A program made the translations under genes and the position numbers. A stretch of DNA of 64,000 nt from Earliella scabrosa (lineage: Eukaryota > Basidiomycota > Agaricomycetes > Polyporales > Polyporaceae). Every line of letters begins with the position of its first letter. Within the stretch, counting starts at the first letter, position 1. This document shows positions 36,072-50,320 of this stretch, one piece after another. Below the pieces are notes generated by a model that ran no database searches, was not told the origin of the DNA, and saw nothing but the letters and a program-made list of their open reading frames with translations. The stretch spans positions 310,001 to 374,000 of the forward strand of contig JABYQQ010000030.1 of NCBI GenBank assembly GCA_022605405.1, written 5' to 3'.

Positions 36072-39000
36072 GGCGGAGAGAGGATGCCTCTGTCATACTG
36101 CGAGCTATAACCAGAGGGATTGGCTCCGCCAGCGAGGCGAGATGTTGCTGACGGGCGGCCTCATCGAGGCTGTCGCTAAATAGCTGACGCATCCGGGGAG
36201 CATGCACTAGAACAATGTAGGCAATGTAAGTCGCTACATTGATCGCGTCCAGCGGCTGAGTGATATCCATAAGGGTGGCGTGCTGGTCCGCGATTATCGT
36301 CGCCTGCGTATTGGGTGCTTAGGCTAGATAAATGGGCGACCGAGGGAGAGACGGCGTACCTCCACTTTGTGAGTACCTGGTCGCCTTGGCCTTTCCAAGG
36401 TGTCATCGCTGTACGCGTCTCTCGCAAAAGCGGACATGGCAGCCTTATATTGTCTGGATCCCTGGGTAGCGGTGAACTGGTCACTCCATGCGCAGGTCAG
36501 TACACCACGCGGACCGCTGGTGACAAGACCAAAGACGGGGAAGCGGTTGATGTTGAACAAACGAAGAAAGGCGATGATTGCAGTGAGATAGAGGCGACCT
36601 TGGCTTGTGGCCGACGTTTCCGTTGTTCCGTCGATTTTCTTGAATTCTGCGGCAAACAACGGCACGTGCAGATCTCGGTCGGTCCTCTGCAGAGACGCAT
36701 GTTCGAGGCTGCTCGTCTCAACTTGAGTCGGATCTTTCCCGTCTGCCTGAACTTGGATCGGCTCCTTGGAGTCTGCCTCCACTTGAATCGGATCCTTGGA
36801 GTCGAATATTGTTACAGCAGACATCTTGGTGGCAAGTATGGTCTCTGGGTCATTCAGGTCAGTCGGCTGGTTCTCAACACCAGACGGAGCTTGAGTACCT
36901 TGATGTGTGTCCTCTTGTACCTCAGGCTGGGGGTCAACACTAGACACAAATTCGCGGTACATCTCCTTGTCAGCATCGGAATAGCCGACAGCTCCAGTAG
37001 TAGAACCGGTGAAGACATTGTGTGTGAAGTGGGTCGCGTCCAACTCTTCCTCCATGTCGTTGAGCGCGGAGGTTTTGACGAAGGACGGCTGCAAGATGGA
37101 GACCGCTTTGGCCACATCATTCGCACGGTAGACCGAGGGGATGGTCAAAGAGATGATACTGTCGGCTTTGCCGCTTGTCGGTTCGACGTTGTCAAATAGC
37201 GTGACGCGGTCTGCGCGTTCTACTGTGGGAACAGCCTTTGACCAATACTCGTATGCTTCCTTGACATATGCATGTTCCTCTGCCGAGACCTTCGAATGTT
37301 TGGAGGTGGGTTCAGGATGAATAGCATGAAACACATCGTGGATGTCGTCAAGGCAACTCGGATCGTCCTTCAAGGGGTTCCGGGAAAACGACAAAACCGC
37401 CTGTCGTCTACAACGATAGTGTGAAAGGAGAGTTTGGGGGGTGACAAGGACCGATCTGCACTCACGCGTAAAGCACATCCGCTTGTGCACATGCCGTGAC
37501 CACCGTATGAATGAGCTGGTCCCACTGGTTGCGGTGCGCGGCCTCATTGTGCGCCACAAGCCGCTCACGGGTTGGCTGTTCAGACCCGGTACCGGTCGCA
37601 CCTTGAACTGGTTCCGGCCATAGTGCACGAGCTGCTTGAACAGTATGCACAATCGCACAGAAGCTGTCCTTGATGACCTTCTCGATAGCTAGACTCATGG
37701 GGCCAAGAAATGCAGACTGAGCCATGGCCTTATGGTACGCTTCGTGGAATTCGCCAACAACCGGGCTGATCTGTTCGCTGGGGCAGACGTGCATGATAGT
37801 ACTCTGTGACAGCCTCGCGTCAGTGAATCGTCGATGTGGCACAGCAAGACGAACTCACGACATCGGAGACGAAATGTACGAGCGCGGAAGCATGCACATA
37901 GGCAGTGGGCAACGACACTTGAGCCTCAGACAATGCACCACCATGGCGCGCCTTCACCACCGAATAGGGGACTACTTTCCGAGAAAACAGGTAGACCGGC
38001 ATGCGGAGCTTCGTCGAGACAAAGCTAGATTGGTGGGGTGAATGCTAAGCTGCTGATCCCGGGGCGGAACTTGAAAGGTGAGGTTACTTACTTTGATGCG
38101 CTAAGATTCAACTGACTAAAGGGCAGTTAGTTTCAGTCGTTGTGATTTGAAGGGCTGTATGATGGCGTACCTCCTTGTGTTGTGTGAGCTAGTCTGGGAC
38201 TTGGTGTCTGGGCTAAACAGTCGGTGAGTGCTATGTTGTAAGTAGGCAAGTATGTATCAGTCACGTATGCCTGCTTCGCATCTTGCACAAGCAGGGACTC
38301 ACCTCTCAACGGAGACCTTTCGTACCTCATCAACCCAGCGCTCAATCATAACTCTCTTATTATCCCATCCACCGACATCATCAGCGTTCACCCGTGTTGT
38401 TTCGACGCGAGAATGGAGATCCGCGCGCCAGTGTAGAATGGTTTCATCTCGAGGGCGTTCTGTCGTGAGAACATTCCTCATGCGTTGGAGGGCGACTAGA
38501 AGTGCAGCGGCATCTAAGGGATTGCTGAGGTCAAACGAAGCACCCGTAGAATAGCCGTCCACATCAGGTGTCACATGCACTCTTGGCTAATCTCCAATTA
38601 GTGTGTCGCAGGGTACTGAGGCAGCGCGAAGACTCACAAGATCTTCTCCGTCTGCTGTCTGCTCGTCAAGCCACCCAACAATCACACGAACCACGGTGCT
38701 GGAGGGTTCACATGCAATTCCTACCATCGGACTATGCCAACCATGTGCTAACCGATGGTAGAGGGCACTGGTTAGAAGCGGCTGGATCCCTTCAAGCATA
38801 TCGATGCAGAGGACCGTGGGTTCTTCGTGGTCCAGGTTGCCAGCGCACGTCATCTGCTGGTCGTGACCAATACATGTATCGGGGGGCTGTATAGGCTCTT
38901 CTGAGTCGGAGGAGTCCTCTTGCGCACTTTTGCTGTCTGTCGAGGATGGCTGGTGTTCCGCTGTGAACAAACATCATTCTCGTGTTATAATCATCAGTCA

Positions 39001-39664
39001 AACAGGTACCAGCTTACAGTAATCATCATTTGCCTCGCTCGATGTTGCCTCGCTCGATGTATCCGAGGAGTCAGATGAGTCCGTATAACACTGCGTCTGC
39101 ACTTCAGCAGGAGGACACTTCACTAGAAGTTCAGCTTTCCTGTGCAGCTCCAGCATTGGAAACGCTCCCACAATGGGAGGCTTCGCCACAGCATATGTTA
39201 CCGACGAGCTGACAAAATTGCAGTCAGAGACGCTACGTTAGGCGGGGAACAACTTCAAGACACCTACACGAAGGAATGACCATGATAGACGTTGCGTAGT
39301 ATCAAGATCAGCATATTCATGACCTCGGGGAGTATGATCTTGCCGGGATACTCCCTGACTGGGCTGGGCTGCATCGTCGTGGCTTGTTGCAAGATTGAGA
39401 TATAGAGTTCAGAGTACCACCCGTCCACATCGTCATCAGCGATACAGTGACGGGGTGTAGCACCGTCGACTCGCAGATTATGAAGCCTACGAGAAGCACT
39501 ACAGAGCCTCCTAACATCCTAGTAGTAGACGGAAATGAGTCGTTGAGATCTTAGAGACCTGTATACCGACGCACCTGAGTGAGAATGGATGCAGGAACAG
39601 CCTGTCGGCCGAGCAGCGCAATAAGCTGAGAGACTGTTGACGGGTATAACTTGCACTGAGACAT
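36037..39664 (-). CDS. Lineage-specific multi-exon protein, paralogue B, candidate PD-(D/E)XK nuclease
   Basis: Function unknown. Eleven exons: 39575-39664, 39268-39518, 39018-39208, 38638-38960, 38303-38586, 38171-38212, 38092-38115, 37859-38024, 37466-37803, 36360-37407 and 36037-36303. All phases close, giving 1007 aa. It aligns along its whole length with paralogue A. Near residues 800-850 the run DLHVPLFAAEFKK followed by SQGRLY matches the D-x(8)-ExK plus QxxxY pattern of RecB-like PD-(D/E)XK nucleases; this is an inference from motif spacing only. Two halves look related: AELLVK, then a GIACEP/VGWL block and FDLSNPLDA in the N-half; AEFKK, then GLVTSGP/TCAW and LDAINVATY in the C-half. 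An acidic Ser/Asp linker, and an insert repeating KDPIQVEADSKEPIQV, lie between conserved parts. Exons of 42 and 24 nt are unusually short. Confidence 0.78.
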
Positions 39665-41736
<2,072 letters not shown>

Positions 41737-42396
41737 ACGTGCGATTGTGGTCGCCGTATGGATGCTCTGCTGCGGCTCGCCAGCATGATTCCCCAAGGAC
41801 ATCTTTCGAGAAGTAGCATGCTGTGAAGCGAAGGCATGTATGACATGATATAGCGTGTGGGGTAGCTGCATTGGTGTGAGTAGCCGATAATGCGGCGAAG
41901 TATGTTCGCACCGTCGGGACATATGTTGGCGGGAGATGACCGGGCTATCGGACTATTCTTGCGCAGGCAGGCAGAATAGACTGTCCGACGACGACTTCGT
42001 CGTGTGGGAGGCCCAGAGTGCTGGGAGAGAAAGCAGAACCCAAAGGCTCTCGTGGATGCGGGATCGGAAGCGAGCGGTGTGCGCACCCTGTCTTCTCCTT
42101 GCAGCTCCTGTTCGCACTCTATCCAGGACCATACTGTCGGGTTGAATATGATAAGTAATAAGCTCGCGAGGAAGACTGGGGTAGCAGTGCTGCTTATAAG
42201 TTAGTAGGACTATAGAAGGCGGCGAGATTACATGCGCCTGTGATTTGACCGATCGCCTACGTGCACAGTTGGGGTGAGCCTGGCTTGAGCGTCCCCTGTG
42301 CACGCCTTGCCTATTTCCCGCCCCTCGTCCCCATTCCCCCATCCTCTCTCCAGCCCCCCTCTCCCGTCCGCTTGTCCCCTCCAGGTCCCCTCCGTC
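41737..42396. other. Intergenic region, UPRT to EMG1
   Basis: No gene recognised. A pyrimidine-rich stretch at 42340-42385 (cctctctccag, ctcccgtccg, cccctccag) just before the EMG1 start is typical of core promoters in these fungi and could also hold a 5' UTR intron acceptor. Confidence 0.4.
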
Positions 42397-43920
42397 ATGC
42401 CCCCCGTCGCCGTTGCCCCTCGCCGCCGCAGGCACTCTGGAAACATCACCCGCCCAGTGATCTCCCCAGTCGCCCAGCCTTCGCTCGCGCCCCCCGACGT
42501 CCCTGCGCGGCCAAAGTCCACGCCCCCGAACGAGCGCAGGCGCGAGAAGCGGTACGCAGAGTCGTCCGCGTCCGACAGCGGCGACGAGAGCGAGAGCGAG
42601 AGCGAGGAGGACAGCAGCGCGGACGCGGAGCGAGATGCCATGCAGATCGACCCCCGGGACGGCTCTTCCGCCGCGCCCGCTGCTCAACCAGCTACCACCA
42701 CCATCTCCTCCTCTGCCTCCCCCGCTGCCGTCCTCGCAGACTCGAAAAGCAACATCAGACCGACCCGTCCGTTGCCCTCCAGCAAGACACGAAAAATCAT
42801 GCAGCAGCAGCAGCAGACGAACAACCCGCTTATGCAGCAGGCGAACCCGCTCATGCTCCCCGTCCAGGCCCACGTCCCCAAGGGCGGGCCCACGTCGACC
42901 CAGCGGCGGCTGTACGTCATTCTTGAGCAGGCGTGTCTGGAGGCGTACCGGGTGAGCACCGCGGGGCGCGGCAAGAACGGGCGCGAGGGCGACGTCAAGT
43001 ACGCCCTCCTCAACTGCGACGACCACCAGGGCATCCTGGCCAAGACGGGCAGGGACATTGCGGATGCGCGGCCGGATATCACACACCAGGTGCGTTGTTT
43101 CTTAGTTGTGCTTTTTTCCGAGCGATCGGGAGCATGGGTATGCTGAGCGGGACGGGGTAGTGCCTCCTGACGCTGCTCGACTCGCCGCTCAACAAGGCAG
43201 GCTTGCTGCAAGTGTATATCCACACCGCCAAGGGCGTGCTCATCGAGGTGAACCCTCATGTACGCATCCCGAGGACGTTCAAGCGGTTCAGCGGCTTGAT
43301 GGGTGCGTCGATCAAATTTTCGCAAACTTCGTGGCGTGCGCTGAGGGTGCGCTCTCGCAGTGCAACTCCTCCACAAGCTCTCGATCCGGGGGGTCAATGG
43401 GCCCGAGAAGCTCCTCAAAGTCATCAAGGTGCGTGTTGTGCATGCGCCCGTCCCTGGGCTTGTTATCTCACATATCTGTACGTCAAGAACCCCGTCACGG
43501 ACCACCTGCCTGCGAACACGATCAAGCTCAGTACGTACTCCTCTTGGATGCTCGTCGTGGGCCCCACGCACTCGTGCTGGGGCCTTGGCAGGTTCTATGT
43601 GGGGTTGGCATCGATATTGACACGATCTTGATTCGCAGCGCTCTCCGGGGATGCGCCGACAGTGAGGCTGTCGAAATACCTGCCTACGCTGCCCGAGACG
43701 CACAACATCGCTGTGTTCGTGGGGGCGATGGCCCGTGGCAAGGATGACTTCGCGGACGGCGTAGTGGACGAGAAGATTTCTATCAGCGACTACCCTCTCA
43801 GCGCATCTGTCGCTTGCGGCAAAGTGAGTACATTGGGCGATCACGGCGATGTGAGATGGGGAACTGACAGTCAAATCGCAGTTCTGCTGTGCACTGGAAG
43901 AGCTCTGGGACATTGTCTGA
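42397..43920 (+). CDS. EMG1: EMG1/NEP1, 18S rRNA pseudouridine N1-methyltransferase
   Basis: SPOUT-class methyltransferase needed for 40S ribosome biogenesis in the nucleolus; it methylates the hypermodified pseudouridine of 18S rRNA. Six exons: 42397-43089, 43161-43302, 43361-43428, 43488-43530, 43639-43823 and 43882-43920, giving 389 aa. The catalytic part starts at [15 protein letters not shown] and includes [73 protein letters not shown] and the C-terminal [20 protein letters not shown]. The N-terminal ~175 residues are extra compared with the ~250-aa yeast enzyme. They are disordered: basic, then a Ser/Asp/Glu run, then polyglutamine. Confidence 0.94.
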
Positions 43921-44878
43921 AGCTCGTGCGCTGCTCGCCCTTGGCTCAAGCCGACGTCTGTCGCTTCTCTGCTCGCCTCGCCGCCTTCTTCCTTTTTTAT
44001 TCTCACTTGGGTAAATTCAAATCTGCAGATCTTGTACATCCCATCATCTCTGTCGCTCATTTACTGCTCACGACCACTGCATTTCAACCTGCACGCAACA
44101 ACTGCATCCCTCCCCTCCCCTACCCCTTCCCCCGATCTCATCCCGAATCCCCCGAAACGCCCGCATCCATCCATCCTCCATTCTCATGTTCATGTCGCAC
44201 ACAGTCACGCACACGACCCGATTAGCTGGCCCACCCTGCATCAAGCATCCATGGCGCGGCGAGATACCGTACGATACGCGCGCCCGCATTGCTGGCTATT
44301 GCGCGACGCCCACATAGTGTTCCTGTATTCCACCACCACCGAGTAGAGTCTGCCCGCGCCGATCGCGACTCAACTTGCGATCCCGGGCTCTGTACATCTA
44401 TAATCAAAAGTGTTTGTAGCAGTACTCTCCTTTCCTCGAGCGGTGCGCCTGCGGGTGCCATCGCTGCGCGCATCGACGGCTGACGGTAACGCGTGCATTG
44501 CTCTCCCGATGGTCGTGTGCAAGTACTCTGCGGCAATGAGCTCGTTGACGGATGAGCCTGAAACGGACGGTGCACTGCTCAAGAGTCGCAGGGAGCGGTG
44601 TGCCAGGAACGAGTCTGAGATGGCTGAGATCGAGAGGCGCCGGTGGCTATAGATGATCATTTCCATATAGAGCGCACTCCTCGCCGCCCTCGCCTCATCA
44701 TTTCTCTCCTCTTCCCTGTCCACCTCGTTCCCCGCCCGCCCTTCTCTCCGCCTGCACGATACCCCGCACGCTACAGTAAACGCTCACATCACACGTAGAC
44801 CGGCCACGTCCCCGCGCACGATCGTCCGCACACGACAAACCCACTGCCCCACTCCGGCCCACACGCGATACGACAACG
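43921..44878. other. Intergenic region, EMG1 to SEC14-like gene
   Basis: About 0.96 kb with no recognised gene. Short frames (at most 117 codons) on both strands lack domains. CT-rich tracts at 44110-44150 and 44690-44750 probably belong to the 3' UTR and the downstream promoter. Confidence 0.4.
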
Positions 44879-46215
44879 ATGAGCTCCGTGCCCGAGGGTG
44901 TGACCGACCCCAACTACAAGCCCCTCCCTGGACGGGTGGGCAACCTCTCCCCGCAGCAGCAGGCTGCGCTCGACCAGTTCAGGAAGGAGCTCCAGGAGGA
45001 GGGCAAATTGGTCCCCGAGCGCCACGACGACCCCACTCTGCTCAGGTGAGCTCTCGTCCTACGTTGGCCCTCGCGGCGATACTCGTGCTCGGACTTGCAC
45101 CGTTACCCCCGCGCTGGATGCGATCTGCGTGTGTAGCATGATGGATGGGAAGCGGGCGGGCACGGTCGCCGCCGCGGGGAAGCTCGGCGTGCACGCCTCG
45201 AGGATGGAAGGCTGATGTGCTCTTTTGCCCGCCCTGTCTGTGCGTCCTTGTGCGGACGTGTGCTTAGGTTCCTCCGTGCACGCAAGTTCGATGTACCGAA
45301 GGCGAAGGTGATGATCATCTCCTGCGAGGAGTGGAGGGCCCAGTTCGGTGTCGACGACATCGTCAAGTACGTGCGCCGTCTCGTCTCCCGCCCCTCGTAC
45401 ATTGATTTAGTGCCCCGCAGGAACTTTGACTTCAAGGAAAAGGAGCAGGTGGACAAGTACTACCCCCAGTACTACCACAAAACCGACAAGGTCTGTTTCA
45501 GTCGTTCTATGCTTGTCTCCTGCAGGCTCCTGACGCCCCGCTTGTCACCCTCGGCATGGCACACCTCACACGCGCCTCCATCCCTGTATCCGCACTCATC
45601 GCTGCGCCGTCTCCTCGTGCATGTGCTATCTATATCCCTGCCCTCTGTCGCTCCTCCATCTCCGACTCTGCCGCTGCGGTTCATTGCGTGCCGTGCCCAC
45701 AGGACGGCCGCCCGATATACGTCGAGCGCCTCGGTTTCCTCGACATCAAGGCTCTCTACGCGATCACGACCAAGGAGCGGCAGCTGCAGCGGCTCGTGTA
45801 CGAGTACGAGAAGTTCCTGAACGAGCGGTTGCCTGCGTGCTCCAAGGCGGTCGGACACCCAGTCGAGACGTCGTGCACGATCCTCGACCTCAAGGGCGTC
45901 TCGCTCGGCAACTACTACAGCGTCAAGGACTACATCTCGGACGCGTCGAGCATCGGTCAGGACCGCTACCCGGAGACGATGGGCAAGTTCTACGTGATCA
46001 ACGCCCCGTGGGGGTTCCGCACCATCTGGAACTTCATCAAGGGTTGGCTCGACGAGGCGACGGTCGCCAAGATCGACATCCTCGGCTCGGACTACCTCAA
46101 GACGCTGCTCGAGCAGATCCCGATCGAGCACCTCCCGAAGGAGTTTGGGGGCAAGTGCGAGTGCCCCGGCGGGTGCTCGCTGAGCGACGCGGGCCCGTGG
46201 AACCCGAAGGCATAG
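44879..46215 (+). CDS. SEC14: SEC14-type phosphatidylinositol/phosphatidylcholine transfer protein
   Basis: Cytosolic lipid-exchange protein that supports Golgi secretion by presenting phosphatidylinositol for phosphorylation. Four exons: 44879-45045, 45268-45366, 45421-45490 and 45703-46215, giving 282 aa, close to yeast Sec14. The CRAL-TRIO N domain has [20 protein letters not shown]. The lipid-binding domain shows [51 protein letters not shown] and the C-terminal [15 protein letters not shown]. Intron 1 is long for this locus (222 nt) and intron 3 is 212 nt. Confidence 0.94.
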
Positions 46216-46900
46216 AGATCGTTCGGATCCGGCTGGATGCGGGGTGGGAGACGGAGCGTGGGCATCTGAGAGTGGACAGCTGGCGCGCTGTAGTAGTATA
46301 CTTACGATGCAACAGAGGAGGTACGATTCACATATCGCAAGGCGGATATTCATCGCTATGGGTTTTCCGGAAGACGTGTTGGGTGGACGAGTAGGTCATA
46401 TATTGTGCATGAGCGTACTCTAATACCTGTATACCATAATAGATGCGAACATGCATATGTGCAGACAAGCTCTCCTGTGGTCCAGCCTGTAGTTGCTTGG
46501 CTCTATTATCCTGCAGCTTACGGATGCTCGGGACGATCTCGTGGGTCTGGTTTCAGCGTTCCAAATCAGCGAGTATTGCTCTGCTGACAACATGCAAGAA
46601 GTACAACAACGGGAAACTGGAACGGTACAACATCCAATCTGCACACATCAACCGCAGCATAGCCAGGCCAATTTCTTGTCCACGTCCTCCCAACTTCGCA
46701 ACCCAGGGTGCAACACGACACGGAAAAGAAGAAAAAAAGAATATTCTTCCCGAAGGAAGAGTGTGGAAAAAATTGGGGTGTATGAAGAAACGAGGCTCTC
46801 CCCCGAAGGAAGAGCGGTTTGTTTATCCTCCGCGCACCCAACGCAGAGCAGGTCCCCTCAGGCAAAGAAGGGGTTAGATGCCTCCGCGTACCCACACGGA
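46216..46900. other. Gene-free interval
   Basis: No coding signal. Locally A-rich (gaaaagaagaaaaaaagaat near 46,720-46,745), unlike the surrounding GC-rich DNA. It leads into the dispersed repeat. Confidence 0.4.
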
Positions 46901-49620
46901 GTGGCAGAGAGGAGGAGGGATGGCAGTCGGAGGGCTCTTCCTTCTGCTCATTCTACCTCCTCGTGCCACAGAGAATTTTCCAGGCCCTCTGGCAATGGCC
47001 CGCGGCGATGTCGAAGGGTCGTCCTGTCGAGGGCTTGATGTGTTCGGGCGCCGCTTGAGTTGTGATGTCGAGAGTCGGCTAGATGGGGGCAAAAGGATAT
47101 CAGTCGCCTTCGGGAGGGACGAGGATGACCAGGACCGGAACCGAGACGGGAACAAGTACAACAACGACCAGCGCCGACAGAGAGAAGAGACAGGGAACAG
47201 GAGACAACAAGAGACACGGCCAAACATAACGACATGAGATGCGACAGCGACCCCACGTATCCCCCACAGCCGACTCAATTCCACACCGACTCGAGGTCCA
47301 CGGCCTTGGTCTTGAACGCGCGCGCACGAGAAACGAGGTCTTCGCCCGGGCCCAGGGCAGCTGTATAACCTGCATAACCACGAACTCGGAGTCTGCCGGC
47401 AGATGGGGTCAACGAACAAATAGTCACGAAGAGAGCAACGATGACGCAGCCTGCCTCGCGTAAGGGGGTAGTCTTTGGCCTAACGATAGAGTCTTCTCTT
47501 GGGCCTTCGGGGTGTTGTCGTACTGCCGGGTCGAGGTGTTCGGACGGCGCCTGCCAGGTCGTGCTGTCGAGAATCGGCTAGGAGGGCAAAGGGGGATCAG
47601 TCGCCTTCGGGATGACTGACGAGGATGACCAGGACCGGAAACGGGAACGAAACGGGAACAAGTGCAACAACGACCAGCGCTGACAGAGAGAAGAAACAGC
47701 CAACAGAAGACAACAGGAGACACCGCCGAACACAACACAACAACAGCGACAGCGACATGGGACCGAAACAACGTAGACCCCTAGAGACGACCCCAACTCG
47801 AGGTCCACGACTGCGTAACCACGGGTCAGCGAGGGAACACTCACGAACTTGAGAGTAGCGACGAACCTAACGAGAGTGTCTTCTTTTCGGCCGCGGAGGA
47901 TGTCGAAGGGTCGTACTGCCGGGTCGAGGTGTTCGGACGGCGCCTGGGTCGTGCTGTGGAGAGTCGGCTAGATGGGGCAAAGGGGGATCAGTCGCCTTCG
48001 GGATAACTGAAGAGGATGTCCAGGACCGGAACCGGAACCGAGACGGGAACAAGTACAACAACGACCGGCGCTGACAGAGAGAGAAGAGAAAGGCAACAGG
48101 CAACAACAGGAGACACCCCCAAGCAGAACGACATTGATTGCGACAGCGACATGGAACCCCACGTATCCCCCCTAGACCCGAACCCATTCTACACCGACTC
48201 GAGGTCCACGGCCTTGGTCTTGAACGCGCGCGCACGAGGAACGACGTCTTCACCCGGGCCCAGGGCAAACGTATCACCTGCGTAACCACCAACTAGGATC
48301 CTGCGGGCAGATAGGTTCAGCGAACGAGAAGTCACAGAGGTAGCGACGACGAACCCCTTCTACGCCCCCTGCCTTGCGGAAGAGGGTAGTCGTCGACGAT
48401 ACGACATGCATGGTCTTGACTTTGAACCTGCAGCTAACGAGCGTCGTCCTGCTAGTGTCGAGGGGACCGGATGCCGGTTGGGTCGTGCTGTGGAGAATCG
48501 GCCGGGGCTGGATGGGGCAAAACGGGGATCAGTCGCCTTCGGGATGACTGACGAGGATAACCAGGACGGGGACGGGATCCGGAAGCGGGACTAAGACAAA
48601 TATAACAGCGACCAGCGCCGACAGGGAGAAAGAGAACAGAAGGGTCGTCCTGCCAGTGTCGAGGGGTTCGGATGCCGGTTGGGGCGTGCTGTCGAGAATC
48701 GGCTAGATGGGGCAAAAGGGTGATCAGTCGCCTTCGGGATGACTGATGAGGATGACCAGGACCAAAAGCGGAACAGAGACCGGGACAAGTACAGCAACAA
48801 CCGGCATCGACAGAGAGAAGAGCAAAGCAACACGAGCCACCGCGAACAGAAACAACGACAACAATAGCGACATCGACAAGCAACACAAACAACACATCCC
48901 CTCTGTCAGCCGCCAGGGACGACCCCATTCTACACCGACTCGAGATCCATCGAAGACGTCCATGGCCTGGGTCTTGAATGCGCGCGCACGGGGAACAAGA
49001 TCTTCGCCCGGGCCCTGGGCAATTGTATCATCTACTCATCACAAACTCGGACTCCGCCAGCAGATAGGTTCAGCACACGAACGATGACGGTGAGAGGATG
49101 AAATGAAATGAACCCCCTTCTAGGCCTCCTACTTCAAGCAACCTCTCCGACGTCCACGGTCTTGGTCTTGAGCGCGCGCGCACGAGAAAAGACATCTTCG
49201 CCCGGGCCCTGGGCATCCGCGAATCCGTTGCTCGACATCTGCCATCAGATCCTCTACGCGGGTCAACATATGCGACAACAGCGAGCCAGCGCAATTGAAT
49301 CCCCACTGCCCCGCGTTGGCACACGAGACAGCAGGGCGTACCATAATTCCAGGGACCTGGGGAGTCCACCTCGGCCAGCCGGGGTCTTGAGCGCGCGCGT
49401 CCTCGGGGATGGTCATGGTCGAAGGTCACCGGTCAAGAGCGGGTGGAGGCTGGCGTGCGCGCGCTGCGGGGTCTTATAAGGTCGACATTGGAATCGGGAC
49501 TGAGGCTGGCATCCGCAAACAAATCCGCGCCCGCTGAGGTGCGGCTACCGAATAAAGCATGGCACTTGCCAGTTCGGGCGCGCGGACACCCGCTCTTATG
49601 CATCCCGCAGGATCCAGAAA
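46901..49620 (+). repeat. Dispersed repeat expanded by an internal degenerate tandem array
   Basis: The outer parts (46901-47040 and 49482-49620) match the compact copy at 26625-26871. Between them a unit recurs five times, marked by cagtcgccttcggga at 47101, 47599, 47989, 48530 and 48725, so the spacing is 498, 390, 541 and 195. Units also share ggaccgg-containing, gacgggaacaagtacaacaa-like and gaacgcgcgcgcacgag-like blocks, and a cttcgcccgggccc block seen at about 47340, 48250, 49002 and 49197. Copies differ by many substitutions and indels, so the array is not young. The many minus-strand frames are repetitive and have no recognisable function. Confidence 0.7.
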
Positions 49621-50320
49621 GTCCATGAATCCGTTATTCCCGCGTTCCAGCGCTCCAGCGGCAGAACCCGGTCAATAGACGCTGGACTCACCCTTCACAT
49701 ATGACGCACCTGGCTCAGTACGAGAGGTAAGTTCTCCCTCACAAAGTACCCTCCCATGTCCATATTTCCCCTAGGAATTGTTGTACTGGTGAGGTTTCTG
49801 TATCTGTATAAGTCTACCGTACGCACTATGATAGAAAGGTTGTAGTTGTAGTGGACTATATTAGAAATCGCAGCAACATTCTGAAGCGCCGACAGTCCTA
49901 GTGCGTTCACCAAGCTTGCTGATCATTCTTGAGCGTCGTGCAACACATTGAAGATTAAGAGAGAGACTTCGAGTTATAGCAAAATTCCGTACATTCAGAT
50001 CAGGCCTACAAGTGACATCATCCTGTTGATATTGACATTGTGAATCCGACTGCTAGCCATGGTAGTACCGGCCCGTTTATCAACAACAAAGGGACTCTTA
50101 CAGGTACTATGTACAGTAGAGCCTCGCATCTCGTTATCTAGGTGTGCGAACCAAGGCTGCATCCGCCCGAAACTACCAGTTAGTAAAACGCAGTCGACCT
50201 TCCTTCGAGATGGGCCCTTCACCTGCGGGCGCCTAATATCGGCCCGAGTCCAGCCGCTGGACCGGTGGAGCGCTGGAACGCGGGAATAACGAATTCCTGG
50301 ACGTCCTCGCAGGATCTGCG
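49600..50320. repeat. Imperfect inverted-repeat pair, about 0.66 kb apart
   Basis: The left copy (about 49605-49665) reads CCGTTATTCCCGCGTTCCAG followed by CGCTCCA. The reverse complement of the right copy (about 50260-50320) reads TCGTTATTCCCGCGTTCCAG followed by CGCTCCA, with related flanks (GTCCA near the outer edge). About 55 bp can be aligned. The interior has no gene. It may be the termini of a small non-autonomous element or two oppositely oriented copies of a longer repeat; no target-site duplication was found. Confidence 0.5.

Noticed and set aside
46945..49000. Many repetitive minus-strand frames rich in Val, Leu and Ser
   Set aside because: They are translations of the degenerate tandem units; frames are not conserved between units and no start or splice structure repeats.
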